DNA from: an uncultured Lachnospiraceae bacterium
GTDB lineage: Bacteria > Bacillota > Clostridia > Lachnospirales > Lachnospiraceae
NCBI GenBank assembly: GCA_910578645.1
Contig: CAJTQI010000004.1
Coordinates: 241,275 to 305,274 of the forward strand
Direction: 5' to 3'
Length of the DNA stretch: 64,000 bases
A program made the position numbers and the translations under genes. Under the pieces are notes generated by a model, which made no database searches, had not been told where the DNA came from, and saw nothing but the letters and a program-made list of their open reading frames with translations. Positions 51,757-60,724 of the stretch are shown here, one piece after another (within the stretch, counting starts at the first letter, position 1; each line of letters opens with the position of its first letter).

Positions 51757-53085
51757 TTAAAATACGACCGTAACCCGGGTTCCTCTTCCCGGCTCGCTCA
51801 CAAGCGTAAGATGGGCGTGATGTATAGCCACGATATGTTTCACAATCGCAAGCCCAAGCCCTGTGCCGCCCGTAGATTTGGAACGGCTCTTGTCTACTCT
51901 GTAAAACCGCTCAAATATTCTGTCCTGGCATTCCTCTGGTATACCGATACCGGTATCCTCCACGCACAAAAAACTGCTTCCGTCCACTCTGCCTGCCCTG
52001 ACACAGACTTTTCCGCCCACATTGTTGTAAGAAACAGCATTATCGCACAGGTTATAGACCAATTCTTCAATCATCTGCCTGTCTCCCCATACGCTGCAAT
52101 CTTCTCCCTCCAATGTCAGCGTCACTTCCCTCTTCTGTGCCCGAAGCTGCAGCATCTCTACACTGTCTCTGGCTACGGCATACAGATTCACTTCCTCAAA
52201 GGGAATCTCCTTATCCATCACATCAAGTTCCGACAACCGCAGGGTGTCGTTGATTAGGGTCAAAAGCCTTCCGGCGCTCTTGTGTATCTCGGCCGCAAAC
52301 CGCAGTACATCCTGCCCTGACGCCATACCGTTCTCAATCAACTCGGAATAACCCGAAATGGCCGTAAGGGGTGTCTTCAGCTCATGGGATACATTGGCGC
52401 TAAATTCTTGTCTCATATTGACATTGTTAAGTATGGCTTCATGTTGCCTGCTGATAGTCCTGGCAAAAGGTTGTAATTCCTCATAAATGTTCTTTTCTTC
52501 TATGCAATCCATATCCTCCACCATCTGTTCGATGGGCGCAAGGAGCGTTTTCGTCAAATACCGGGATACCACCAGACACACGCCAAGCAGTGCACAGACC
52601 GTCATAAGAATCGCCGGCACGGAGCTATAGAGAATACTCCATATATTGTGGGAATCCCTCGACACCCGCAGCACATTGCCATCCGCTAAAAGCAGTGTAA
52701 AATAGTATGTATTCATTTTCATCGTATCTGACTGTCTGACAGACCTTCCCTCACCAAGCCGGAATGCCTCCTGCACCTCAGGGCGCCCGGCATGGTTGTC
52801 CATACTGACCACATCCGCATTGCTGTCATAGAGAACTTCCCCCTCCGGGCTTACCACTGTGGAGCGCACGTTTTTGTCAATTCCAACATCATGCCCCCTG
52901 TAGTCATAGGTGCCCTCTGCCGTCGTATGTCCGACGCTCTGTGCCATGGCATAGGCATAGAGCCGCAAGTCATCCATAACCTGTTTCTGGAAAATATGGT
53001 AAAAAACGGCCGCCATCAAAAGCAGTGTGATTACCACTGCCAGGGAGGACAGAAGCATTAAATGCCGGTTAATCTTCTTTTTCAT
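51757..53085 (-). CDS. phoR: PhoR-type sensor histidine kinase
   Basis: About 442 residues from the ATG at 53085 (MKKKINRHLMLLSS), six nt after AGGGAG; the gene overlaps the end of phoB by ~17 bp. A membrane segment, an extracytoplasmic sensor region (~35-160), a second membrane segment (SVPAILMTVCALLGVCLVVS) and a HAMP-like linker precede the dimerisation helix with His in FSANVSHELKTPLTAISGY. The N, G1 (DTGIGIPEECQDRIFERFYR) and G2 (STGGTGLGLAIVKHI) boxes are intact. With PhoB it senses phosphate limitation (from context). Confidence 0.88.
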   Translation of the reverse strand: MKKKINRHLMLLSSLAVVITLLLMAAVFYHIFQKQVMDDLRLYAYAMAQSVGHTTAEGTYDYRGHDVGIDKNVRSTVVSPEGEVLYDSNADVVSMDNHAGRPEVQEAFRLGEGRSVRQSDTMKMNTYYFTLLLADGNVLRVSRDSHNIWSILYSSVPAILMTVCALLGVCLVVSRYLTKTLLAPIEQMVEDMDCIEEKNIYEELQPFARTISRQHEAILNNVNMRQEFSANVSHELKTPLTAISGYSELIENGMASGQDVLRFAAEIHKSAGRLLTLINDTLRLSELDVMDKEIPFEEVNLYAVARDSVEMLQLRAQKREVTLTLEGEDCSVWGDRQMIEELVYNLCDNAVSYNNVGGKVCVRAGRVDGSSFLCVEDTGIGIPEECQDRIFERFYRVDKSRSKSTGGTGLGLAIVKHIVAIHHAHLTLVSEPGRGTRVTVVF

Positions 53086-53779
53086 CATAATCTCCCTGGG
53101 CAATCTTCCCATCCAGAAGATACCCTACGTTTCGCACCGTTTTAATCATCGCCCCCGAGCCGCCTAATTTCTGCCGCAGTGTCTTGATGTGCATATCCAA
53201 CGTCCTGGATTCCCCCTGGAATCCGGTGCCCCATACATGGTCAAGGATTTCTGTTCTGCTCGTCACAATCCCTGTGCGCTGCATCAACATCTTTAACAGC
53301 TCATACTCTTTGTAAGTCAGCTCACAGACCTGGCTGTCCACATATACGGTATGCCGTTTGTTATCAAGCATAATATGCCCGACCTGCATACTCTCTTCTT
53401 CCTGCCCGGCCCCGCTTCTGCGCAGCAATGCCTTGACCCTGGAAATCAACTCCATCACCCCGAATGGCTTGGTCAGATAGTCGTCAGCCCCCATGTCAAA
53501 TCCCCTGACTTTATCTAGTTCCGTTGTTTTGGCCGTCACAAGTATAATAGGGATTTGCTTTGTCAGCGGGTTCTTACGCAGTTTCTCGACCACCACAAGC
53601 CCGCTTTCATCGGGAAGCATAATGTCTAACAGCACGAGACTGGGAATCTTATCCCGCACAGCCTTATGGAAGTCTGCCGCATTCTCGTATACCTCCACGT
53701 CATAGCCACTGTTTTTAAGAGAAAAGCTTTCTATCTCACTGATATTCTTATCGTCTTCCACAATATAAATCACGCCCAT
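53069..53779 (-). CDS. phoB: PhoB/PhoP-type response regulator
   Basis: About 236 residues from the ATG at 53779 (MGVIYIVEDDKN), with GGAGG 6 nt upstream. Receiver with phospho-acceptor in PSLVLLDIMLPDESG and the Lys in DYLTKPFGVMEL; the C-terminal winged helix of the OmpR type (ELTYKEYELLKMLMQRTGIV, ESRTLDMHIKTLRQKLGGSG, MIKTVRNVGYLLDG). Order and neighbours (pst operon, nptA) support phosphate control. The three TTTACA repeats at 55726-55753 are its likely target. Confidence 0.9.
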   Translation of the reverse strand: MGVIYIVEDDKNISEIESFSLKNSGYDVEVYENAADFHKAVRDKIPSLVLLDIMLPDESGLVVVEKLRKNPLTKQIPIILVTAKTTELDKVRGFDMGADDYLTKPFGVMELISRVKALLRRSGAGQEEESMQVGHIMLDNKRHTVYVDSQVCELTYKEYELLKMLMQRTGIVTSRTEILDHVWGTGFQGESRTLDMHIKTLRQKLGGSGAMIKTVRNVGYLLDGKIAQGDYDEKED

Positions 53780-53853
53780 ACTAATCCTCCATGTTTGTCT
53801 CATCCAGTATAACAGATAATCACGATTCGCAATAGCAAATCCTGTATAGGCAC

Positions 53854-55626
53854 TTATGGCAGTCGGTATTCTTCCTGGAACGCTTCATAAATCTGTCTAT
53901 AGCCTTCCATATTGTTGGCCCGGGCTTCTTTGTTATAAGTGTGCATTTCCAGGGAGTCCTCCTGTACTTGCGCAATTCCTGCCGCGATGTGGGAACAGTG
54001 GGCCGCAATTCTTTCATATCCGTTGACAATATCAGATAAAAGGAAGCCAAGTTCAATGGTACATTTCCCCTTCCTGAGCCGTTTGATATGCCGCCTGTGC
54101 ACTTCCGTGGCAAGCTCACCCACCAGTGTACGCAAAGCCTGCGCCTCATAAATCCGCTCCGTGTTTTCTTCCTTAAATATAGTAAAGGAAACTTCCGCCA
54201 TCTTGATAACAGCACAGGAAAACACAGCCAACTCTTCCTGGGCCTTATTTGAAAACTGCTGCTCCTTGCTCCTCATCTTTTCAAAGGACATGGAGATTCC
54301 TGCCGCATGGTCGGTTATCCGCTCGAAATCCCCTATGCTGTGAAGATACAGTGTAAGAGCATGGCTGTCTTTTTCAGACAAGTCTTTTCCGGTAAGCTTT
54401 AGAAGATAAGTCCCCAGTACATCCTCGTAACGGTCCGTGTCTTTCTCCATCTGCCGTATCCGCTCCACTTCCTCCTGCACGTATTTTTCAAGCAACCCCG
54501 TGGACTTTTTGCAAGATTCCCAGGCCGTGTCCGCCATATGTCCAATCACCTTACGGCACTGTTCCATGGCAAGCGCCGGGTTGTTCATGAACCGGCTGTC
54601 CAACGTCCGCACATCCTCATCAATATGCCGCCTGTGCGCATGTTCCTCCTCGTCTTCCCGTATAGTCAGGTAAGCTAATTTCTCCAACGCTTCGGAGAAC
54701 GGGAGCAGCAACAAGGTAGCAAATACATTAAACACCGTATGGACAACTGCGATTCCATAGGGTTGTGCTACCTCCTCCAGAAAGGAAAACCGCACCACCG
54801 TATTAAGCCCATAAAACACCGCCATAAATACCACTGTGCCAATAATATTGAAATAAAGATGCACAGCCGCCGCCCTTCTGGCATTCTTAGACGTACCCAC
54901 GCTGGACAAAAGGGCAGTCACGCAAGTCCCGATATTCTGACCCATGATAATCGGTACCGCCGTACCATAGGACACCGCCCCGGTGGCGCACAAAGCCTGC
55001 AGAATGCCGACGGAAGCCGAAGAGCTCTGGATTACCGCTGTCAGAATAATACCGGCAATCATCCCCGGGATAGGACTGGAAAAAAGTAAAAGTATGTTTG
55101 TAAATTCCGGTACTTGTGCCAGCGGCTTAACCGCCGCCGACATAGTATCCATGCCAAACATAAGCACTGCGAAACCCACAAGGATTGTGGCTATATTCTT
55201 ATGCCTGTCTTTCTTTGAGAAAAGTAAAAGCATGACCCCTATCAGTGCAAAAATCTGTGAAAAGGCGGTCGGTTTCAGTAACTGCACAAAGAAATTGCCG
55301 CTCTCAATACCTGTCAGACTTAAAATCCAGGAAGTAATCGTGGTTCCCACGTTGGCTCCCATAATAATGCCTATGGCCTGGGACAATTTCATAATGCCCG
55401 AGTTGACAAATCCAACCACCATCACCGTAGTGGCGGATGAGGACTGTATCACCGCTGTCACGCCGGCGCCCAACAAAACGGCACGCCATTTGCTGTAAGT
55501 AAGTTTCTCCAAAATCTGTTCCAGTCTTCCACCGCTTGCCCTGGACAGTCCCTCTCCCAAAACATGCATCCCATACAAGAATAAGGCAAGTCCGCCAACC
55601 ATCGTCAGTACGTCAAAAAAATCCAT
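53854..55626 (-). CDS. Na/phosphate cotransporter family protein with PhoU tail
   Basis: About 590 residues from the ATG at 55626 (MDFFDVLTMVGGLALFLYGM), GGAGGG 4 nt upstream. Two NptA/PNaS repeats (residues ~1-340) with GAGVTAVIQSSSATTVMVVG and AGIILTAVIQSSSASVGILQ, the QSSS signatures of the family. A PhoU-like helical domain follows (~350-570, LHSIGDFERITDHAAGISMS). It imports phosphate with sodium; the tail may sense phosphate status. There is no separate phoU gene in the operon, so this tail may take that role (inference). Confidence 0.9.
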   Translation of the reverse strand: MDFFDVLTMVGGLALFLYGMHVLGEGLSRASGGRLEQILEKLTYSKWRAVLLGAGVTAVIQSSSATTVMVVGFVNSGIMKLSQAIGIIMGANVGTTITSWILSLTGIESGNFFVQLLKPTAFSQIFALIGVMLLLFSKKDRHKNIATILVGFAVLMFGMDTMSAAVKPLAQVPEFTNILLLFSSPIPGMIAGIILTAVIQSSSASVGILQALCATGAVSYGTAVPIIMGQNIGTCVTALLSSVGTSKNARRAAAVHLYFNIIGTVVFMAVFYGLNTVVRFSFLEEVAQPYGIAVVHTVFNVFATLLLLPFSEALEKLAYLTIREDEEEHAHRRHIDEDVRTLDSRFMNNPALAMEQCRKVIGHMADTAWESCKKSTGLLEKYVQEEVERIRQMEKDTDRYEDVLGTYLLKLTGKDLSEKDSHALTLYLHSIGDFERITDHAAGISMSFEKMRSKEQQFSNKAQEELAVFSCAVIKMAEVSFTIFKEENTERIYEAQALRTLVGELATEVHRRHIKRLRKGKCTIELGFLLSDIVNGYERIAAHCSHIAAGIAQVQEDSLEMHTYNKEARANNMEGYRQIYEAFQEEYRLP

Positions 55627-55725
55627 GATACCCTCCATCATTCCGCTTCAAAACAGCTAAATCGGTTCTACACTTTTATATGGTTTGAAATTATCATGGA
55701 TTTATCCGCCTCACTACCATAATTC

Positions 55726-55753
55726 TGTAAAAGAAATGTAAAATTCATGTAAA
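55726..55753 (-). promoter_or_regulatory. Pho box: three TTTACA repeats at 11-bp spacing
   Basis: Minus strand TTTACA at 55748-55753, 55737-55742 and 55726-55731, exactly 11 bp apart, 100 bp before the nptA-like start. Direct repeats of TT(A/C/T)A(C/T)A with this spacing are the PhoP-binding pattern of Bacillus subtilis. Confidence 0.75.
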
Positions 55754-55791
55754 ATGGGCAATATAGTCGGCCAGATATCACAAAGACACCG

Positions 55792-56553
55792 TCACCCAAA
55801 CCTGCCTTGTATATAATCCGCCGTCCTTTTATCCTTCGGCCCGGAAAAAAGGTTGTATGTGCTACCTGCCTCCACCGCCTCCCCCATCAGGAAAAAGACC
55901 GTATCATCCGACACCCGCGCCGCCTGCTGCATATTATGGGTAACGACTACGACCGTATAGTTCTTCTTGCGTAATTCTTTCATTAGTTCTTCCACCTTCG
56001 CCGTGGACACCGGGTCAAGCGCCGAAGTGGGTTCATCCATTAATAAAACTTCCGGCCCCACCGCCATGGCACGGGCGATGCAAAGCCTCTGTTTCTGTCC
56101 CCCTGAAAGCCCAAGCGCAGACTTGTTCAGCCTCTCTTTTACCTCATCCCAGATTGCCGCCCCTTTCAGGCTATCTTCCACAATCCTATCCAATGCAGTC
56201 CGGTCTTTCATCCCATGTACCCTGGGTCCATAGGCCACATTGTCATAAATACTCATGGGAAACGGATTGGGCTCCTGGAATACCATTCCTACTTTTTGCC
56301 GCAGTTTAGAGACATCCACTCCCGGCCCGTAGATATTTTTTCCGTCCAGATAAACTTCCCCTGCAATCCTGACATTGCCTGATAAATCATTCATCCTGTT
56401 TAAAGTCTTAAGGAATGTGGACTTTCCGCATCCGGACGGGCCAATCAGCGCCGTAACCGCCTGCCTGCGTATCCTGACCGTGACATTTTTCAGTGCATGA
56501 TTCTTACCGTAATACAGGTTTAACCGCTCTGTCCTAATCTTGATATCTTCCAT
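55792..56553 (-). CDS. pstB: Phosphate ABC transporter ATPase PstB
   Basis: 253 residues. Walker [11 protein letters not shown]-loop in [20 protein letters not shown], signature [18 protein letters not shown], Walker [13 protein letters not shown] and the switch His in [15 protein letters not shown]. It drives high-affinity phosphate import with PstA and PstC. It lies 57 bp after pstA. Confidence 0.97.
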   Translation of the reverse strand: MEDIKIRTERLNLYYGKNHALKNVTVRIRRQAVTALIGPSGCGKSTFLKTLNRMNDLSGNVRIAGEVYLDGKNIYGPGVDVSKLRQKVGMVFQEPNPFPMSIYDNVAYGPRVHGMKDRTALDRIVEDSLKGAAIWDEVKERLNKSALGLSGGQKQRLCIARAMAVGPEVLLMDEPTSALDPVSTAKVEELMKELRKKNYTVVVVTHNMQQAARVSDDTVFFLMGEAVEAGSTYNLFSGPKDKRTADYIQGRFG

Positions 56554-56610
56554 ACCCGCCTCTGTCTTCCATCACCCCATACCCTTGTTACCGACCATGT
56601 GTCTCTTTGT

Positions 56611-57471
56611 TCACTGAGGGTGCGGTTTGCTGTGTACACTCCCTTTCACTGCAATCAGCCTGATACATAAATTCATCACTAAGACAAGTCCCAAAAGCAC
56701 CGACCCAATGCCAAATGCCACGCCATACTGTGCCTTCGACATACTCAGATACATCTGTACGGTAAGAGTACCCCCGGACTCCATGGCCTTATGCAAAAAA
56801 CCGCGCCAGGAGCCTGGCAGCATATACCCGCTGCCGGCCGTAAGAAAAAGGGCCGCCGACTCACCCACAATACGCCCCACTGCCAGGATAACCCCCGTCA
56901 CGATACCCGGCATTGCCGCCGGGAGCAATACCGTCCGTATCATGTACCACTTCGTAGCGCCCATGCCTGCCGCCCCCATGCGATAGCTGTCCGGCACGGC
57001 CTTAAGTGCCTCCTGTGTATTGCGCGTAATAAGCGGGAGTATCATCAATGTAAGTGTCAGCGAACCCGTCAGCACCGAATAGCCCAACCCTAATGTAACG
57101 CCGAAAAACACCATCCCGAACAATCCGAAAATAACAGAGGGCATACCCGCCAATGTCTGTGTGGTGAAAACAATCAACTTCACCCACCATCCCCCACCTG
57201 CATACTCGCTTAGCCAAACAGCCGCCCCAACTCCCACAGGTACCGCCACAATAAGCGTCAGCACCACCACATATATGGTATTCACAAGATTGCCGGCAAT
57301 CCCTGTTGTCCCATGTAAAATGCTTGTCACCGTAGTTATAAATGACCAATTGACAAACGGAATCCCCCTGGCAAACACGTATGCAAGAATACCGATTAAA
57401 AGCATGACACAGACAAATGCAGCTCCATAAATCATCCCAAGAATAAAACACTCCACCAGTTTCCTAACCAT
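56611..57471 (-). CDS. pstA: Phosphate ABC transporter permease PstA
   Basis: 286 residues with six membrane segments. GIAGNLVNTIYVVVLTLIVA and the permease loop EALKAVPDSYRMGAAGMGAT mark it as PstA. It overlaps the pstC stop by 8 bp, so translation is coupled. Confidence 0.95.
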   Translation of the reverse strand: MVRKLVECFILGMIYGAAFVCVMLLIGILAYVFARGIPFVNWSFITTVTSILHGTTGIAGNLVNTIYVVVLTLIVAVPVGVGAAVWLSEYAGGGWWVKLIVFTTQTLAGMPSVIFGLFGMVFFGVTLGLGYSVLTGSLTLTLMILPLITRNTQEALKAVPDSYRMGAAGMGATKWYMIRTVLLPAAMPGIVTGVILAVGRIVGESAALFLTAGSGYMLPGSWRGFLHKAMESGGTLTVQMYLSMSKAQYGVAFGIGSVLLGLVLVMNLCIRLIAVKGSVHSKPHPQ

Positions 57472-58570
57472 CCTGCCCTTCCTTTTCTTTCAGGATTCTG
57501 TTCAGCGCCAAATTAACAAGCACAATAAAAACAAATAGGACGAGTCCCACCGTAAACAATACCTGTCTGTGAAGACCGGCCGCATAGCCCATCTCACTGA
57601 CTAGCGCCGTGGTAAGCAACCGGACGGAATGAAATGGCAAAGGGACATTCACCACGCCACCCGACACAAGGCTGACCGCCATTGCCTCCCCTAACGCCCT
57701 TCCTACCCCCAACACCACCGCAGTGGCAATGCCCGGTTTCGCCGCCGGAAGAATCACCCCGAAAATAGTCTGCACACGGGATGCGCCAAGTGCATAGGAG
57801 GAGGCTTTTAACTGTCCCGGAACAGCCCTGATTGCCGTTTCACTGATATTGATAACCGTGGGCATAATCATCACGGCAAGTACAAGTACTGCAGAAAGCA
57901 GATTTGCCCCTCCCGTAAACCGGTGCCCGGAAGACCCTGCAAAAATAAACCGCTCCAGACGATATATGCACGGATTTAAAATCAACATACCAATCATGCC
58001 GTAAATTACCGAAGGAATACCCGCCAAAAGCTCTATCGCTGCCCTTACCACGGCTGCCAGTTTACCAGGCGCCACCTCCGCCAAAAAAATGGCTGTCAAA
58101 AGAGCCGGAGGCACCCCGATTATGACTGCCATAGCAGTCCCCGCCACAGAAGTTAGCACCACATATCCTATGCCAAAAGACGGTTCCTTCGCCACAGGCT
58201 CCCATATGGAAGAAAGCAAGATTTCCTTAAGCCCAACCTGAAAAACGGCCGGCAGACCATTTGCTACCATATAGAGCGTCATGGAAGCCACCACCAGAAC
58301 AGAACAGAAAGCGCACGACGTGAAAACAGCTTCCGCCACACTCTCCACAATTTCTGCACGGCTTCTACGCCCGATTACGTGACAGCCTTGATAATGACTT
58401 CTATATGGATTCTTTTTTGTGTTCTTATAACCATTGTTATAGCTTTCCGAAATGATATACCGCATATGTAACATGCCTTTCCATAATTTTTCTCCGCTTC
58501 CATTCCTTTTTGTACATATCCGCAAATATTTATAAAACATATAGCCGTTTATGACCACATATGCCTTCAT
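57464..58570 (-). CDS. pstC: Phosphate ABC transporter permease PstC
   Basis: Up to 368 residues. Six membrane segments start near residue 75, with AAIELLAGIPSVIYGMIGML and the permease loop IRAVPGQLKASSYALGASRV. The ATG at 58570 overlaps the pstS stop (ATGA). It adds an unusual ~65-residue polar leader. The internal ATG at 58465, ten nt after AAAGG, is an alternative start giving ~333 residues, closer to the family norm. Confidence 0.92.
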   Translation of the reverse strand: MKAYVVINGYMFYKYLRICTKRNGSGEKLWKGMLHMRYIISESYNNGYKNTKKNPYRSHYQGCHVIGRRSRAEIVESVAEAVFTSCAFCSVLVVASMTLYMVANGLPAVFQVGLKEILLSSIWEPVAKEPSFGIGYVVLTSVAGTAMAVIIGVPPALLTAIFLAEVAPGKLAAVVRAAIELLAGIPSVIYGMIGMLILNPCIYRLERFIFAGSSGHRFTGGANLLSAVLVLAVMIMPTVINISETAIRAVPGQLKASSYALGASRVQTIFGVILPAAKPGIATAVVLGVGRALGEAMAVSLVSGGVVNVPLPFHSVRLLTTALVSEMGYAAGLHRQVLFTVGLVLFVFIVLVNLALNRILKEKEGQDG

Positions 58571-59448
58571 CCATCGTTTACGGGAATCAACCCCACCGAC
58601 CGAATCAGACTACACCCTTCCTGGGATTTTAGATATACAAAAAACGCCTGGACAATTTCGCTCTGCACAGACAGTTCCCCATCAGTAACCATCACAAAAG
58701 GACGTTGTAGCAAGTAACTGCCGGATTGAATTGCCTCCGGTGTCGGTTTGATACCGTCTATCGCAATGACCTGCACGCTATCGTTTAGCACATCTAAAGA
58801 AACATAGCCGATTGCCCCCGGAATGGTAACTGCCCTCGCCATCACGGCCCCTGTGGAATCCAATTCGTTATCGTATACACATTTTTCCTCTATTCCAAGT
58901 AATTCTTCAAAAGCGCAACGTGTTCCGCTTCCCGCTTCCCGCCCAATCACCACCACCGGCTCATCCATACCGCCCACTTCCCGCCAATTTCTGATTTCTC
59001 CCGTATAGATGTCTGATAACTGTTCCGTAGTCAGTGATGTTACCGGATTGTCTGCATCCGTAACGACCACAATCCCGTCAATAGCCACAATATTTTCCAC
59101 TGCGCCCCAGGCCTTCTCCTCCGCCCGCAGACTCCTCGAAGAATTACCAATGTCAACGCTTCCTGCAAGCACCGCCCCAATTCCCGCCGATGAACCTGTA
59201 AACTCCACGGTAACCGTCACACTCGGATATTGCTGCATAAAGCTTTCCGCCAAGATGCCTGCAACTTTCTCCATGGCCGTCGAACCTGCCATCGTAAGCA
59301 AGCCAGAAAGGGCATTCGGGGATATCTTACAATCAATCGGAGTATCCTCCGCCTGCACTGTGGATTGATGCATTCTATGTCCCACAATACTCCCCAATAT
59401 ATACAAGACCAGGGCAGCAGCCACCACCCGCATCACGGATATCCTCAT
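58567..59448 (-). CDS. pstS: Phosphate-binding protein PstS
   Basis: About 293 residues from the ATG at 59448 (MRISVMRVVAAALVLYILGS), with AGGAGG 6 nt upstream; the frame extends to 59565 without a better site. The signal segment has no lipobox cysteine, so it may stay membrane-anchored. LTMAGSTAMEKVAGILAESF and VEFTGSSAGIGAVLAGSVDI form the phosphate-binding loops; VVIGREAGSGTRCAFEELLG and NPVTSLTTEQLSDIYTGEIR are standard. First gene of the pst operon. Confidence 0.93.
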   Translation of the reverse strand: MRISVMRVVAAALVLYILGSIVGHRMHQSTVQAEDTPIDCKISPNALSGLLTMAGSTAMEKVAGILAESFMQQYPSVTVTVEFTGSSAGIGAVLAGSVDIGNSSRSLRAEEKAWGAVENIVAIDGIVVVTDADNPVTSLTTEQLSDIYTGEIRNWREVGGMDEPVVVIGREAGSGTRCAFEELLGIEEKCVYDNELDSTGAVMARAVTIPGAIGYVSLDVLNDSVQVIAIDGIKPTPEAIQSGSYLLQRPFVMVTDGELSVQSEIVQAFFVYLKSQEGCSLIRSVGLIPVNDG

Positions 59449-59603
59449 TTCACGCCTCCTCTTCTTTCCGGAAATGTACATACGAATAACCATGCCTTTC
59501 CATGGTAGAATGCACAGCCTGTTTTGACATCTCACCTTTTTGTTACAATTTATGCACACCTCCATTGTCCTTATCCGAAATTCTTGGAAAAATTTGGGCA
59601 GAG

Positions 59604-59647
59604 AAAAAGACTGTTGCTCAACTACTCGTTTTGCGACAGTCTTTTTT
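59604..59647. terminator. Bidirectional terminator hairpin next to the MITE-like element
   Basis: AAAAAGACTGTTGC pairs with GCGACAGTCTTTTTT (one mismatch) around a 15-nt loop, with T runs on both sides. It directly abuts the palindromic element at 59653. The arm resembles the hairpin at 2938-3041. Confidence 0.75.
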
Positions 59648-59652
59648 CTAAC

Positions 59653-59961
59653 AGGATTAGGTTGTCAAAAGGTGCTATCATAAAATTTCACTGACAAATT
59701 GCATAAAATGTTCACGAAGTTGTCCTTCGCAGGAATATGTGATTTTCTTAATATTCCGTGAAGTCTCCAGAAATTTCGGGGCATGGACGCCCCGAAAAAC
59801 CCGATGTTCGCCCGGATGGCGAATAGAGGGTGGTTACGTCCGTTTCCTTAAATTCCCCGGAATATTTTAGAAAATCCATATGACGCAGACGGACACAAGG
59901 GAACATTTTATGCAATTTGCCCTCACAACTTATAAAATGCACCTTTTGACACCCTAATCCT
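59653..59961. repeat. 309-bp palindromic MITE-like element
   Basis: Terminal inverted repeats of 23 bp (AGGATTAGGTTGTCAAAAGG... against the complement of ...CCTTTTGACACCCTAATCCT, one mismatch). Inside, CAAATTGCATAAAATGTTC (59695-59713) is repeated perfectly inverted at 59901-59919, and ATATG(T)GATTTTCT.AATATTCCG is repeated inverted further in. The centre has two hairpins (TTTCGGGGC.ATGGAC.GCCCCGAAA and TTCGCC-CGGAT-GGCGAA). No credible coding frame. The 540-bp stretch 59566-60105 holds this element and the terminator before it, and nothing else was seen. Confidence 0.75.
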
Positions 59962-60105
59962 AACAGTAAACAAAAAACGCTTTGACTCTGACTATAGATT
60001 TTTGGATAATTTTCAAGAAATACGATTGGGCATAACACAAAAATTACCTCAAATAAAACAAAAAGAAATTTTTGAAAAAAATAAATCCATCCTCCGGAAA
60101 ATTAA

Positions 60106-60561
60106 TCAGGCATGTAATAAATAATCCAGGAATGCTTCGCATCCCTCCATCACATCCGCATAAGTTGCATCAAAATCACCTGTATACCAAGGGTCTGCAA
60201 TGGCCCGGCTGCTGCCGGCATATTCTAATAACTTATGAATCTTATGCGCCGGGTCACTGCCCGCTATTCTTGTCATATTACGGATATTAGCATCATCCAT
60301 GCCAATCAGATAATCGTATTTATCGTAATCTGCTTTCGTCATCTGCACCGCACGGTGCGGAACAACGGAAATGCCCACAGAACGCAGTTTGTTCACCGTG
60401 CCGTAATGAGGCCCGTTACCGATTTCTTCGCGGCTTGTGGCTGCGGACGCAATCCGGAATTGGTCCGATAGGTGACGTTTGGTAACCAGATGGGTCATGA
60501 CGCTCTCGGCCATGGTGCTGCGGCAGATATTGCCGTGGCAGACGAATAAAATTTTTATCAT
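60106..60561 (-). CDS. Low-molecular-weight protein tyrosine phosphatase
   Basis: 151 residues. P-loop VCHGNICRSTMAE with catalytic Cys8 and Arg14; general acid Asp in ADPWYTGDFDATY. GMDDANIRNMTRIAG is typical of the family. It removes phosphate from tyrosine, often in exopolysaccharide control. No kinase partner is adjacent. Confidence 0.93.
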   Translation of the reverse strand: MIKILFVCHGNICRSTMAESVMTHLVTKRHLSDQFRIASAATSREEIGNGPHYGTVNKLRSVGISVVPHRAVQMTKADYDKYDYLIGMDDANIRNMTRIAGSDPAHKIHKLLEYAGSSRAIADPWYTGDFDATYADVMEGCEAFLDYLLHA

Positions 60562-60724
60562 ATCTTTTATATCCCTTCATAAGCCTTCAAACCTTGATAT
60601 TTCAAGCTTTCCGGCGCTTTTTTCATTTTTGGTTTTTTACCCTTAATCTGCGTAATTCGTTATAAATCTACGCAAATTTACGGGCAAATGGTGTAGTAAT
60701 TGGTGTAGTAGATTAGTGTACTTC

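Noticed and set aside
59748..60038. 96-codon open frame across the palindromic element
   Set aside because: It lies in the inverted repeats, has no ribosome site and no protein-like composition.
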